From NCBI RefSeq assembly GCF_001718795.1, contig NZ_CP013435.1, positions 248,001 to 312,000 on the forward strand: a stretch of 64,000 bases of DNA, written 5' to 3'. The translations under genes were made by a program, and so were the position numbers. The notes under the pieces are model-generated. The model ran no database searches and was not told where the DNA came from. It saw only the letters and a list, made by a program, of their open reading frames with translations. Positions 54,220 to 63,367 of the stretch are shown one piece after another (the first letter of the stretch is position 1; each line of letters opens with the position of its first letter). The DNA comes from Burkholderia latens. GTDB lineage: Bacteria; Pseudomonadota; Gammaproteobacteria; Burkholderiales; Burkholderiaceae.

Positions 54220-55284
54220 ATGCGTATTGCCCAGATCGCGCCGCTTTACGAAGCCGTCCCGCCGAAACTCTACGGCGGCACCGAGCGCGTCGTGTCGTAC
54301 CTGACCGAGGCGCTCGTCGAGCTCGGCCACGACGTGACGCTGTTCGCGAGCGGCGATTCCGTCACGTCCGCCCGCCTCGAGGCGGCGTGGCCGCGCGCAT
54401 TGCGGCTCGACCCGTCGATCCGGGACTCGATGGCGCCCCATATGCGCCTGATCGAGCAGGTCGCCCGGGTCGCGCACGAATTCGACGTGCTTCACTTTCA
54501 CCTTGACTACCTGCCGTTCCCGCTGATGTCTCGGCTCGATACGCCGTACCTGACGACACTGCACGGCCGTCTCGACCTGCCCGAGCTGCAGCCGGTGTTC
54601 GATGCGTTCGCGAACGCACCGGTCGTGTCGATCTCGAACTCGCAGCGCAAGCCGCTGCCGCAGGCCGCGTGGGCCGGCACCGTCTATCACGGGCTGCCGG
54701 ACACGCTGCTGACGCCCCAGCCGGACGTGAAGCCCGAATATCTCGCGTTTCTCGGCCGGATCTGCCCGGAAAAGCGCGTCGACACCGCGATCCGGATAGC
54801 CGCGCAAAGCGGGCTGCCGCTGAAGATCGCGGCGAAGGTCGACAAGGCCGACGCCGATTACTTCAAGGAAGTGATCGAGCCGCTGCTCGGCGAGGCGCAC
54901 GTCGAATTCATCGGCGAAATCAACGAGGCGCAGAAGCCGGCGTTTCTGTCGGGCGCAAAGGCGCTGCTGTTCCCGATCGACTGGCCGGAGCCGTTCGGGC
55001 TGGTCATGATCGAAGCGATGGCCTGCGGCACGCCGGTCGTCGCGTTCAACCGCGGCTCGGTGCCGGAAGTGATCGAGGACGGCGTGAGCGGCTTCATCGT
55101 CGAGGACGTCCAGGGCGCGGTCGGCGCGCTGCACCGGATCGACAGCCTGTCGCGCGAAGCGATCCGCGCACGCTTCGAAACGCGTTTCAGTTCGAAGGCG
55201 ATGGCGCGGCGCTACGTCGAAACTTACGAAACGCTTTGCGCGGGTGCAAAACAGCCGACCTTGCGTCAAGTCGCCGGCGCCTGA
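54220..55284 (+). CDS. Glycosyltransferase family 4
   Basis: 354-residue GT-B fold sugar transferase. The N-terminal acceptor half begins MRIAQIAPLYEAVPPKLYGGTERVV. The C-terminal donor half has AFLGRICPEKRVDTAIRIA and the GT4 signature EPFGLVMIEAMACGTPVVAFNRGSVPEVI, whose E-x7-E binds the nucleotide-sugar. It may build an exopolysaccharide or other glycan; no sugar genes flank it. GGAGAACGCC precedes ATG 54220, and the longer frame from 54046 is not supported. Its place beside flhDC is probably coincidental. Confidence 0.9.
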   Translation: MRIAQIAPLYEAVPPKLYGGTERVVSYLTEALVELGHDVTLFASGDSVTSARLEAAWPRALRLDPSIRDSMAPHMRLIEQVARVAHEFDVLHFHLDYLPFPLMSRLDTPYLTTLHGRLDLPELQPVFDAFANAPVVSISNSQRKPLPQAAWAGTVYHGLPDTLLTPQPDVKPEYLAFLGRICPEKRVDTAIRIAAQSGLPLKIAAKVDKADADYFKEVIEPLLGEAHVEFIGEINEAQKPAFLSGAKALLFPIDWPEPFGLVMIEAMACGTPVVAFNRGSVPEVIEDGVSGFIVEDVQGAVGALHRIDSLSREAIRARFETRFSSKAMARRYVETYETLCAGAKQPTLRQVAGA

Positions 55285-55342
55285 CGCCGAAATTCGTCAG
55301 CAAATATCCGGGAAAATCCGCGTCGAAATCGTCGCAAAAACC

Positions 55343-55371
55343 AAAGAGCCGCATCGACGATGCGGCTCTTT
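55343..55371. terminator. Bidirectional terminator, glycosyltransferase / H-NS
   Basis: AAAGAGCCGCAT - CGACG - ATGCGGCTCTTT, 12-bp perfect stem followed by TCTTTTT on the right. It lies between convergent genes. Confidence 0.92.
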
Positions 55372-55383
55372 CTTTTTGCGCGG

Positions 55384-55680
55384 TCATTCGATCAGGAAAC
55401 GATCGCGGTTTTTTCCGACGATCCAATTCGGCGGCTTGCCGCGGCCGCTCCAGGTCGCGCCCGACTTCGGGTCACGGTATTTCGGGGGCAGCGGCGCCTT
55501 TTTCGGCGGACGCCCGCGCCGGGCTCGCTCGGCAAAGCCCAGATCCTGGGCCGTCAGCCCATATTCGGCAATCATTCGCTGCACGTCGGCAATTACCGCC
55601 GCCACTTCCTGACGGCGCACCTCGTCCGCCTGGGCCTGCAGATCGGCGATCTGCGCCTTGAGTTTCGCGTATTGAGACAT
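55384..55680 (-). CDS. H-NS family nucleoid protein (second paralogue)
   Basis: 98-residue H-NS-type protein: coiled coil MSQYAKLKAQIADLQAQADEV, basic linker ERARRGRPPKKAP, and DNA-binding core KYRDPKSGATWSGRGKPPNW with WIVGKNRDRFLI at the end. The C-terminus is nearly the same as the paralogue at 19598-19891, while the oligomerisation half differs, so hetero-oligomers or distinct regulation are possible. GAGGGAGTCG precedes the ATG. Confidence 0.93.
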   Translation of the reverse strand: MSQYAKLKAQIADLQAQADEVRRQEVAAVIADVQRMIAEYGLTAQDLGFAERARRGRPPKKAPLPPKYRDPKSGATWSGRGKPPNWIVGKNRDRFLIE

Positions 55681-55979
55681 TTTTCGACTCCCTCTTTTCC
55701 ATGATGCGGCTCCGGCGAGCCTGCCGGAACGCCAACACCCCGTTACGTCATGCGCACTGCCGCCCTGCTCTTCGTAATTAATGCCGTCATCTTTAACCAG
55801 TTCGGCTATATCGAGAATGCGGACTTATTCTAATAAAGACCATTCGCCGCCCATTCAAATTTAACAATCGTTGACCCTCGCGTACCCGATTCATTTCCTA
55901 TAATCCAGACCAATTCCGGGCGTCGGATTAAATCAGCGAGCCGCCCGGTCGTCTTCAACACACTTGGACGAGGTCCTAC
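55681..55979. other. AT-richer divergent region, H-NS / aqpZ
   Basis: About 300 bases, low in GC from 55770 to 55935 (AATTAATG, TTATTCTAATAAAGA, CATTCAAATTTAAC). It should hold both promoters. No gene. Confidence 0.4.
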
Positions 55980-56717
55980 ATGAATCTTTCTCAGCGCCTG
56001 GCTGCAGAGGCATTCGGCACGTTCTGGCTGGTGCTGGGCGGATGCGGAAGCGCGGTGCTGGCCGCCGCGTTTCCGGGCCTCGGCATCGGCTTTGCCGGCG
56101 TTGCGCTCGCATTCGGCCTGACCGTACTGACGATGGCATTCGCGATCGGACACATTTCGGGCTGCCATCTGAATCCGGCCGTGAGCGTGGGCCTGACCGT
56201 CGCCGGCCGCTTTCCGGCACGCGATCTCGCGCCGTACATCGTCGCGCAAGTCGTCGGCGCGACGCTCGGCGCGTTCGTGTTGTATCTGATCGCGACCGGC
56301 AAGCCGGGCTTCGACGTCGTCGGCAGCGGCTTTGCGACGAACGGCTTCGGCGAGCGCTCGCCCGGCCATTACTCGCTCGGCGCGGCGTTCATCTGCGAGG
56401 TGGTGATGACCGGCTTCTTCCTGTTCGTGATTCTCGGCGCCACCGACAAGCGCGCGCCGGCGGGCTTCGCGCCGATCGCGATCGGCCTGTGCTTGACGCT
56501 GATCCACCTGATCTCGATTCCCGTCACGAACACGTCGGTGAACCCGGCCCGCTCGACCGGCCCCGCGCTGTTCGTCGGCGGCGATGCGATCGGCCAGCTG
56601 TGGCTGTTCTGGATCGCGCCGATCATCGGCGCGGCGATCGCCGGGATCGTCTACCCACTGGTCGCCGGGCGCGACGATGCCGTCGCGCTCCCCGCATCCG
56701 CTCGCACCATCGAATAA
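55980..56717 (+). CDS. aqpZ: Aquaporin Z
   Basis: 245-residue water channel with six membrane helices and two half-helices carrying the NPA motifs ([12 protein letters not shown] and [14 protein letters not shown]). The selectivity-filter environment (His in ..[19 protein letters not shown], and the Arg after the second NPA) is that of water-specific AqpZ rather than glycerol facilitators. Length is slightly above E. coli AqpZ (231). The gene stands alone, with its own terminator. Confidence 0.96.
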   Translation: MNLSQRLAAEAFGTFWLVLGGCGSAVLAAAFPGLGIGFAGVALAFGLTVLTMAFAIGHISGCHLNPAVSVGLTVAGRFPARDLAPYIVAQVVGATLGAFVLYLIATGKPGFDVVGSGFATNGFGERSPGHYSLGAAFICEVVMTGFFLFVILGATDKRAPAGFAPIAIGLCLTLIHLISIPVTNTSVNPARSTGPALFVGGDAIGQLWLFWIAPIIGAAIAGIVYPLVAGRDDAVALPASARTIE

Positions 56718-56788
56718 ATACGCTACGGGGTCACGCGAGCAGAACAGCGAGCCTCACGCTGTCGAACAACATCGAGGCAGGTAATTTG

Positions 56789-56811
56789 AACGGGCGCCGC
56801 TGGCGCCCGTT
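56789..56811. terminator. Terminator after aqpZ
   Basis: AACGGGCGCC - GCT - GGCGCCCGTT then TTTT, 10-bp perfect stem, 72 bases beyond the aqpZ stop. The reverse strand also serves the convergent HAD gene. Confidence 0.88.
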
Positions 56812-56823
56812 TTTCATGTCCGT

Positions 56824-57657
56824 TCAGGACGTGGCGACGCCGTCGAGCGTGTCCTCGAGTGCGAACAGCGTGCGCAGGTGGCGGGCGACGCCTGCGTCGA
56901 AGTTGTTGCCGATCCGCGGGATATGCGGCAATTGCGCGATCAGGTCGGGATTCGCGTTGTTCATCATGAATGCATGGCCGGCCGTTTCGAGCAGGTCGAT
57001 GTCGTTCATGTTGTCGCCGAACGCGACGCAGTGGCCGGCGTCCACACCCAGCCGCGCGAGCACCGTGCGCAGCGCGCGCCCCTTCGACACGTTCGCGGTC
57101 ATCACTTCGAGGCAATCGGGTAACGAGTACGTGACGTACAACGCATCGCCAAATTGCGCGCGCATCTGTTCGGCAACCACGGCCAGGTCGGCCGGCTCGC
57201 CGATGTACAGCACCTTCGCGATGTCCGCGCCATCGTGCGCCAACATGTCGATCACTTCGTACCGGAAGCCGGAATCCTGGTGGAATTCGAGCAGGTGCGG
57301 CGCTTCGCGGTCGATCAGCCAGCCGCGGTCGGTGAACAGATTGACGATCACGCGCCCGTGCGCGCCCGTCACGCCTGGCTGGACGAGCCCGCGGACGATC
57401 GCGGGATCGATGTCCTGCGCGTGGATCGCCGTATCGTCCGGTGCATGCACGCGCGCGCCGTTCGACGTGATCAGGTACGGCCGGATGCCGAGCACGTCGC
57501 GAATGCCGGCGACATCCGCGTAGTGGCGCCCCGTCGCGATCACGAACTGCACGCCGTCGCGGTCGAGCCGGCGGACGGTCTCGATCGTGTACGGATCGAG
57601 CTGGTGGTCGCTGTTCAGCAAGGTGCCGTCGAGATCGGTGGCGATGACTTTGTACAT
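56824..57657 (-). CDS. Cof-type HAD sugar phosphatase
   Basis: 277-residue haloacid-dehalogenase hydrolase, subfamily IIB. Motif I DLDGTLLNS (nucleophile and acid Asp), motif II TSNG, motif III Lys in MTANVSKG, and motif IV FGDNMNDIDLL are all present, with the C2 cap between. E. coli relatives (YidA, Cof) dephosphorylate sugar phosphates, FMN or pyridoxal phosphate; specificity cannot be called. Its neighbour at 57751 is a sugar kinase on the same strand, 93 bases upstream. Confidence 0.93.
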   Translation of the reverse strand: MYKVIATDLDGTLLNSDHQLDPYTIETVRRLDRDGVQFVIATGRHYADVAGIRDVLGIRPYLITSNGARVHAPDDTAIHAQDIDPAIVRGLVQPGVTGAHGRVIVNLFTDRGWLIDREAPHLLEFHQDSGFRYEVIDMLAHDGADIAKVLYIGEPADLAVVAEQMRAQFGDALYVTYSLPDCLEVMTANVSKGRALRTVLARLGVDAGHCVAFGDNMNDIDLLETAGHAFMMNNANPDLIAQLPHIPRIGNNFDAGVARHLRTLFALEDTLDGVATS

Positions 57658-57750
57658 GACGAAGGGGCGCGGGCAACGCAGGATGCTGCGGGACAGCCAT
57701 TTTAACGTCGCGGCCGCACGCGCGCCGGGCGGTTCGAGCGGCTGACGCCG

Positions 57751-58632
57751 TCAGCCCGCGTCGGCCGCTGCCAATGCCCGCAGCGCGAGCCGCAGCGCGC
57801 CATGTGCGGAATCGTCGAGCGGCGCGCGCAGCCGGGCCGCGTGACGGACCGGCACGGCCGGCGCAAGCGCGTCGGCCAGGCCGCCGCACAGCGCGACCGG
57901 CAGAACCTGGGCCGGATCGAGCGCGTCGATCATCTTGCCGATCTCGTCGCCGGCCTGCGCGACGAGCCCGGCCGCATACGGATGGTCGCGGTGCGCGATC
58001 ACGATCGGCGCGAGGCGCGCGTAGGCCGTCTGGTTGGCGTCGCACGACCACTGGACGAGCGCGTCGCGGTCGCCCGCGCCGGTTTCCGCGAGCAGCGCAT
58101 CGGCGAGCGCGTCGCGCGGCACGCGGCCGTCGAGCGCCTGCTGTGCATACGCGAGCGCGCGCATACCGAGCCACGCGCCGCTCGCCTCGTCGCCGGACGG
58201 GAAGCCGAAGCCGCCGGCGATGCGGCAGTCGCCAGCCGCGTCGAGCGCCGCCGCGATGCTGCCGGTGCCGAGCGCAACGATGAGCCCCGGCGCGCCGCCG
58301 TGAGCACCGACGACCGTCGTATATGCATCGCTTTCGATCGCGAGCGCACCGAGCGGCGCCTGCGCGCGGAACGCGGCGAGCCAAGCGGCATTGTTGACGC
58401 CCGCGAGCCCGCAGCCGAGCGCGCATTGCGACCAGTCGAACGCGAGCCCGGCCCGCGTGAATGCGTCGGCGCACGCCGCGCCGATCGACGCCCATGCGCG
58501 CTCGATGCCCAGACCGAGCCCCGACGGGCCGCCGCGCCCCTGCGCGAGCTCGTGCCCGTGGCGGTCTGCCAGCACCGCGCGCGTGCCGGTGCCGCCGCCG
58601 TCGATGCCGAGCGCAAAAAGTAATGCCGTCAT
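57751..58632 (-). CDS. BadF/BadG-type ATPase, probable N-acetylglucosamine kinase
   Basis: 293-residue ASKHA-fold protein. The phosphate-1 loop GIDGGGTGTRAVLAD, the phosphate-2 loop VALGTGSIA and the adenosine motif ALCGGLADAL are clear. The family BadF/BadG/BcrA/BcrD includes eukaryote-like N-acetylglucosamine kinases of this length and with GFPSGDEASGAWLGMRAL, so amino-sugar phosphorylation is the best guess. There are no iron-sulphur cysteines, which excludes an activator of 2-hydroxyacyl-CoA dehydratase. Confidence 0.85.
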   Translation of the reverse strand: MTALLFALGIDGGGTGTRAVLADRHGHELAQGRGGPSGLGLGIERAWASIGAACADAFTRAGLAFDWSQCALGCGLAGVNNAAWLAAFRAQAPLGALAIESDAYTTVVGAHGGAPGLIVALGTGSIAAALDAAGDCRIAGGFGFPSGDEASGAWLGMRALAYAQQALDGRVPRDALADALLAETGAGDRDALVQWSCDANQTAYARLAPIVIAHRDHPYAAGLVAQAGDEIGKMIDALDPAQVLPVALCGGLADALAPAVPVRHAARLRAPLDDSAHGALRLALRALAAADAG

Positions 58633-58774
58633 GCGTAGATCCTGCTGATTCGAATAGGCGCCAAGCTTAACCGCATCGGCGCCGCGCGCCCATCTGCCGT
58701 TCGGCCGGCCACCCCGCGAATGGGCGTTCCGTTATGCTGGCACGATCGAAATCGACACTGGAACGAGGCTGACG

Positions 58775-59377
58775 ATGTCGCAGCGGTGCAATTGGGTCAA
58801 GACGGAAGCGGACGCTCACTATCACGATACCGAGTGGGGCGTGCCGTCGCATGACGATCGCCACTTGTTCGAAATGCTGATCCTCGAAGGTGCGCAGGCG
58901 GGGCTGTCGTGGTCGACGATCCTGAACAAGCGCGACGGGTATCGCGACGCGTTCGCCGGCTTCGACGTCGACATCGTCGCGCGCTTCACGCCCAAGCGCA
59001 TCGAGAAACTGCTCGAGAATCCGGGCATCGTGCGCAATCGCGCGAAGGTCGAATCCGCAGTGACCAATGCGCGGGCCGTCCAGCGCATTCGCGAGGACCA
59101 CGGCTCGCTCGCGGAATTCCTGTGGTCGTTCGTCGATTACGCGCCGGTTCAGAATGCGTGGACGTCGTACCGCGACGCGCCCGCGTCGACCGCTCAGTCG
59201 GACGCGCTCAGCAAAGCGCTGAAGGTATATGGCTGCAAATTCGTGGGCTCGACGATCTGCTATGCGCTGATGCAGGCAACCGGAATGGTCAACGACCACG
59301 AGGTCGGCTGCCCGTGTCACGCGAAATGCGCGGCACTCGGCGGCAAGCAAACGGCACGGCACCGCAAGGCGGGCTGA
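58775..59377 (+). CDS. tag: DNA-3-methyladenine glycosylase I
   Basis: 200-residue base-excision repair enzyme that removes 3-methyladenine. The zinc snap residues are visible: C5 and H17 at the N-terminus, and H and C in NDHEVGCPCH near the C-terminus. The helix-hairpin-helix core includes FEMLILEGAQAGLSWSTIL with the substrate-recognising Glu, and NPGIVRNRAKVESAVTNA. Length agrees with E. coli Tag (187). Single gene, constitutive in other bacteria. Confidence 0.96.
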   Translation: MSQRCNWVKTEADAHYHDTEWGVPSHDDRHLFEMLILEGAQAGLSWSTILNKRDGYRDAFAGFDVDIVARFTPKRIEKLLENPGIVRNRAKVESAVTNARAVQRIREDHGSLAEFLWSFVDYAPVQNAWTSYRDAPASTAQSDALSKALKVYGCKFVGSTICYALMQATGMVNDHEVGCPCHAKCAALGGKQTARHRKAG

Positions 59378-59761
59378 GGGCAACGCGGCGGCGGGCGGCT
59401 GCTCGTGCCGGGAGCCGTACACCTGCGCGCTTCCATGCCGCAGTGTCGCAGTGCCGCACGCAGTCCAAGGTCCGCGGCGCCGGAAGACCGAGGCCGGCGT
59501 GCTGCCGAGCCTTCGCGCCGCCCCTGCCTGCACGGACGCGTCGACACGCAGCACATCTTCACATTCGCGCGCCACGCGTGACGCTCCGATACACCGTCAG
59601 CCGCCGCCCGCCCGTACGACCACGCTCGCGCGCGCTACACGGCTGGCCGAGCGCCGACACGCCAACGCCGAAAGCGCGTTTCCCGGCCCGGAAAAGCAAA
59701 ACGGCGGAGCGGCTTCTTTCGAAGCACGCTCCGCCGTTTCGCGGCGAACCGTCAGACGCTC
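59378..59761. other. Intergenic region tag / rpsU
   Basis: About 380 bases between convergent genes. Apart from the rpsU terminator at 59698-59739 I see no gene or structured element. Confidence 0.5.
59698..59739. terminator. Terminator of rpsU
   Basis: AAACGGCGGAGC - 18 bases (which can form a short GCTTC/GAAGC inner stem) - GCTCCGCCGTTT; 22 bases beyond the rpsU stop, with TTTTGCTTTTCC on the leftward strand. Confidence 0.88.
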
Positions 59762-59974
59762 TTAGTGGAGCTTCTTCGGCAGCATCTGGCTGCGCAGGCG
59801 CTTGTGCAGGCGCTTGACGGCTGCTGCCTTCTTGCGCTTGCGGACTGCGGTCGGCTTTTCGTAGGACTGGCGTTCGCGCAGTTCAGCGATCAGGCCATTT
59901 TTTTCGATAGCACGGCGAAAGCGGCGAATCGCCACTTCGAACGGCTCGTTTTCTTTCAGAAGAATCGTCGTCAT
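59762..59974 (-). CDS. rpsU: 30S ribosomal protein S21
   Basis: 70-residue S21 with the complete family sequence: [39 protein letters not shown], and the basic tail [13 protein letters not shown]21 aids base pairing of 16S rRNA with mRNA leaders. It stands apart from dnaG and rpoD, with which it is grouped in enterobacteria. Burkholderia genomes often have more than one rpsU copy, so this may be one of several paralogues. Confidence 0.97.
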   Translation of the reverse strand: MTTILLKENEPFEVAIRRFRRAIEKNGLIAELRERQSYEKPTAVRKRKKAAAVKRLHKRLRSQMLPKKLH

Positions 59975-60515
59975 GTCGTTCCTAAATTGCTTAAACGGTC
60001 AAAAACGTAGCGGCCAAGCGCCACGCACCGGCCATCCGGGCGTCCCCACAACAGGCGAAACGAGCGGAAATACGGCCTCGGAGGCCGGAAAAGAGAGGCG
60101 GAAAGCACCGCGAGTACGCTTCACAAGCCGCGTGCAGCGCCGCGTTTGACTGCCAGCAGGAATGCCGCAACGGCATAGGCGTGACAGAAAATCTCAATTC
60201 AGCCCGCCATCATATCAGGAAATCACAGACAAAACCATCCTTTTGTCGATCTACGCGCGTCGCCGCACCGCCCGCCGCCGTTCAGACCGGCAGCGAACAC
60301 GTTCGCTCGGGCCGCCGAAATCGCTGCAACCCGCGTCGGGCGTGGATTTCGCAGCCATCGGCCTCTTCCGTCCCGAATTTCATCGAACATCCCTCTAAAG
60401 TTTTCGCCGGGTGCCGCCGTCAACCAGGAAAGGCGGGCAGCGCCACTCGCGATAAAGCGCAACGCCGAAAACGACCCCTGTCTGTACTCAGGCATTTTCC
60501 AAAACGAGGAAGCAA
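59975..60515. other. Divergent region rpsU / fliC
   Basis: About 540 bases with the rpsU promoter at the left and the fliC sigma-28 promoter at 60396-60423. I see no gene, and no other clear structure. Confidence 0.5.
60396..60423 (+). promoter_or_regulatory. Sigma-28 (FliA) promoter of fliC
   Basis: TAAAGTTT (60396-60403), 12 bases, GCCGTCAA (60416-60423). The -35 is perfect; the -10 has two mismatches to GCCGATAA and the spacer is one base longer than the usual 11. Start of transcription near 60430 gives a leader of about 85 bases. Confidence 0.75.
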
Positions 60516-61340
60516 ATGCTGAACATCAACACCAACATCCTTTCGCTGACGACGCAGACGAACCTGTCGGGCTCGCAAAACGCACTGTCGCAAGCGATCA
60601 ACCGCCTCTCGTCGGGCAAGCGCGTCAACACCGCAGCCGACGACGCAGCAGGTCTCGCGATCTCGACGACGCAAACGGCGGCGATCAACGCGCTGACGCA
60701 AGGCGTTGCGAACGCGAACAACGGTATCTCGATGATCCAGACCGCCGCCGGCGCGCTGCAGTCGACCGTCGACAACCTGCAGCGTATCCGTACGCTGGCA
60801 GTCGAAGCTGGCGACGGCTCGCTGGACTCGAACGCACGTGCAAACCTGCAAGCTGAAGTTACGACGCGTCTGGGCGAAATCGACCGCGTCGCAACGCAAA
60901 CGACGTTCAACGGCCAGACCATCCTGAGCAACGCCGGCAACGTCACGTTCCAGGTCGGCGCATCGGCGAACCAGACCGTTGCCGTCAACTTCGGCGCAAC
61001 CGTGTGGACGAGCACGGGCGCAGGCCTGAGCCTGAGCGGCCTGACGGTCAGCGACCAGACGAGCGCACAGTCGGCAATCACGGCGATCGACGCAGCACTG
61101 AAGAACGTCAACACGTTCCAGGCAACGCTGGGTGCAGCACAGAACACGTTCCAGGCTGCAATCACGACGACGCAAACGCAGGCAACCAACATGAGCGCAG
61201 CGCGTTCGCAGATCACCGACGCGGACTTCGCGACGGAAACGGCGAACCTGAGCAAGGCGCAAGTGCTGCAGCAAGCCGGCATCTCGGTGCTCGCGCAAGC
61301 GAACTCGCTGCCGCAGCAAGTGCTGAAGCTCCTGCAGTAA
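60516..61340 (+). CDS. fliC: Flagellin (short form)
   Basis: 274-residue filament protein. The N-terminal D0/D1 helices (MLNINTNILSLTTQTNLSGSQ to QRIRTLAVEA) and C-terminal D1/D0 helices (ISVLAQANSLPQQVLKLLQ end) are complete. The variable central region is only about 60 residues, so D2/D3 are almost absent; many flagellins have 380-500 residues. The Thr/Ser-rich centre and D1 offer glycosylation sites, and a glycosyltransferase gene lies three genes on. GAGGAAGCAA precedes the ATG. Codon use is more restricted than in neighbours, as for a highly expressed gene. Confidence 0.97.
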   Translation: MLNINTNILSLTTQTNLSGSQNALSQAINRLSSGKRVNTAADDAAGLAISTTQTAAINALTQGVANANNGISMIQTAAGALQSTVDNLQRIRTLAVEAGDGSLDSNARANLQAEVTTRLGEIDRVATQTTFNGQTILSNAGNVTFQVGASANQTVAVNFGATVWTSTGAGLSLSGLTVSDQTSAQSAITAIDAALKNVNTFQATLGAAQNTFQAAITTTQTQATNMSAARSQITDADFATETANLSKAQVLQQAGISVLAQANSLPQQVLKLLQ

Positions 61341-61411
61341 TCGGGTACACCGGCGCCGGGCGCATCGCCCGCGCACGAGGCGTCGTCCGCGTTGCGGCGC
61401 GCGACGACGCC

Positions 61412-61457
61412 GGTTCGATTCGTCGAACCCGATACGTCAGGGAGGCTCGCCTCCCTG
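61412..61457. terminator. Tandem hairpins between fliC and fliD
   Basis: GGTTCGA - TTCG - TCGAACC (61412-61429, UUCG-type loop) followed by CAGGGAGG - CTCG - CCTCCCTG (61438-61457). Both stems are perfect. No T run follows, so they may block 3' exonucleases and give partial termination, favouring fliC over fliD mRNA. Confidence 0.55.
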
Positions 61458-61527
61458 CTTGCATTGAATCCGAAGCACGGCGACCCGCCGGAACGCGCGC
61501 CACCGCGCAAACGACTGGAGCACCCGC

Positions 61528-62955
61528 ATGACCACGACGAGCACGAGCACAAGCACGACGGATATCGGCAGCCTTCTGGCGCAGGCCGGGCAATCGATCA
61601 TCAGCGGCGCGACCAATTCGACGCTCGACGTCAATTCGCTCGTGTCGGCACTGGTCACCGCGAAGACGGCCGGTCAGACACAAACACTCACGACCAAGCA
61701 GGCAGCGGACAACACCGAGCTGTCGGCGGTCGGCAAACTGAAATCGGCGCTGTCCGCGCTGCAGACCGCGATCGCCGGTCTCGCGAACGGCACCACGCTG
61801 AGCGGTCTCGCGGCGACCGCCAGCGGCAACGGCATTACCGCATCGGTCAAGAGCGGCGGCGGTTCGGTGGCCGGTTCGTACTCGGTCAACGTCACGCAGC
61901 TCGCGACCGCGAACAAGCTGTCGTCGGCGGGGCTCACGTCGACCGACGCGATCGCGGGCGGTTCGCTGAGCATCACGCTCGGCACCAACGCAGCATTCAA
62001 CGTCAACGTCGCGGCCGGCGCATCGCTGTCCGACATCGCGACGTCGATCAATACGACGGCCGGCAACCCGGGGGTCACCGCGTCGGTCATCACCGGCTCC
62101 GACGGCCAGCACCTCGTGATCCAGTCGAACAACACGGGCGCGGCCAACCAGGTATCGGTGAGCGGCACCGGCGTAAATGCCAAACTGACGTCGGGTTACA
62201 CGACCGTGACGCCGGCCGCCGACGCCAAACTGACGGTCGACGGCACGCCGGTCAGCAGCGCATCCAACAGCGTGTCGGGCGTGCTGACGGGCGTCACGCT
62301 GAACCTGACGGCCGCTGCGGTGAACACGACCCAGACGGTTACGCTGTCGCCGGACACGACCGCCACGACGAACGCGATCAACGCGTTCGTCAACGCGTAC
62401 AACAGCTACGTGACGACGTCGCAGTCGCTGTCTTCGTACGATCCGAACACGTCGACGGCCGGCCCGCTGCTCGGCGACTCGATGCTGAACACGATTTCGA
62501 ACGGCCTCGCCACTGCAATCAGCGGCGGCGTCACGACGGGCAGCCCGAGCAAGACCTATTCGCTCGCGGCGATCGGCATCAACCTGCAGTCCGACGGCAC
62601 GCTGCAGGTCGACTCGACCGCACTGAATACCGCACTGACGTCGAACAGCCCGGCCGTGGCCGCGCTGTTCAACACGACGAACGGCGTCGGCAAGACCCTC
62701 AACACTCTGGTCAACACGTACACGCAGACGAACGGCCTGATCGACCAGCGTACGACGGCGATCAACGCGGACCTGAAGAACCTGTCGGATCAGGCAACGC
62801 AGCTGAAGAACTACTCGGACCAGCTGACCGCGCAATACAACGCGCAGTTCACCGCGCTGAACAACCTGATGGCGACGATGGCGAACAACACGAAATACCT
62901 GACGCAGTTGTTCGGCGGTTCGAACAGCGCCGGTGCGCTCGCAACCAACAAGTAA
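61528..62955 (+). CDS. fliD: Flagellar filament cap protein FliD
   Basis: 475-residue cap (hook-associated protein 2) that folds exported flagellin at the filament tip. The N-terminal FliD_N domain (NSLVSALVTAKTAGQTQTLTTKQ.. ELSAVGKLKSALSALQTAI), Thr/Ser/Ala-rich middle, and C-terminal coiled coil (IDQRTTAINADLKNLSDQATQL, YNAQFTALNNLMATM) are present. GGAG lies 9 bases before the ATG. Followed 35 bases later by its chaperone gene fliT. Confidence 0.96.
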   Translation: MTTTSTSTSTTDIGSLLAQAGQSIISGATNSTLDVNSLVSALVTAKTAGQTQTLTTKQAADNTELSAVGKLKSALSALQTAIAGLANGTTLSGLAATASGNGITASVKSGGGSVAGSYSVNVTQLATANKLSSAGLTSTDAIAGGSLSITLGTNAAFNVNVAAGASLSDIATSINTTAGNPGVTASVITGSDGQHLVIQSNNTGAANQVSVSGTGVNAKLTSGYTTVTPAADAKLTVDGTPVSSASNSVSGVLTGVTLNLTAAAVNTTQTVTLSPDTTATTNAINAFVNAYNSYVTTSQSLSSYDPNTSTAGPLLGDSMLNTISNGLATAISGGVTTGSPSKTYSLAAIGINLQSDGTLQVDSTALNTALTSNSPAVAALFNTTNGVGKTLNTLVNTYTQTNGLIDQRTTAINADLKNLSDQATQLKNYSDQLTAQYNAQFTALNNLMATMANNTKYLTQLFGGSNSAGALATNK

Positions 62956-62990
62956 GCCGCATTTTCATACGACGGATCCGGACGACGACC

Positions 62991-63287
62991 ATGACGACCG
63001 ATACGCTGAACCAGGCGCTCCACCTGACCGAGGCGATGCAGACGGCCACCGCGCTGCGCGACTGGGAACGCGTCGCGGCGCTCGCCGACGCGCGCTCGCC
63101 GCTGTTGATGGGCCTGTCGCCCGAGCAAACGCCGGAAGCGCTCGACACGATCCGCCGGATCATGGATATCGACGCGTCGATCGCACACGACGCGCAGTCC
63201 GATCGCGACCGCCTCGCGCAGCAGTTCACCGAATCGCGCGACCGGATCCGCGCGGCCGGCCTCTATCAGGCGACCGGCATGCTGTAA
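62991..63287 (+). CDS. fliT: FliT-like flagellar chaperone
   Basis: 98-residue all-helical protein (LNQALHLTEAMQTATALRDWERVAALADARSP.. in outline) with the helix pattern of FliT, the export chaperone of FliD that in Salmonella also inhibits FlhDC. Sequence similarity within this family is low, so position after fliD is the main evidence. Slightly shorter than Salmonella FliT (122). Followed by a strong terminator. Confidence 0.82.
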   Translation: MTTDTLNQALHLTEAMQTATALRDWERVAALADARSPLLMGLSPEQTPEALDTIRRIMDIDASIAHDAQSDRDRLAQQFTESRDRIRAAGLYQATGML

Positions 63288-63340
63288 GCGTTCGAACAAC
63301 AACGCGCACGCGATCGAGCGTGCGCCGACGTCGCGATGTC

Positions 63341-63367
63341 TGGCCGCCTTCGGGCGGCCATTTTTTT
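63341..63367 (+). terminator. Terminator after fliT
   Basis: TGGCCGCC - TTCG - GGCGGCCA followed by seven Ts. It ends the fliD-fliT (and possibly fliC) transcript. Confidence 0.95.
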
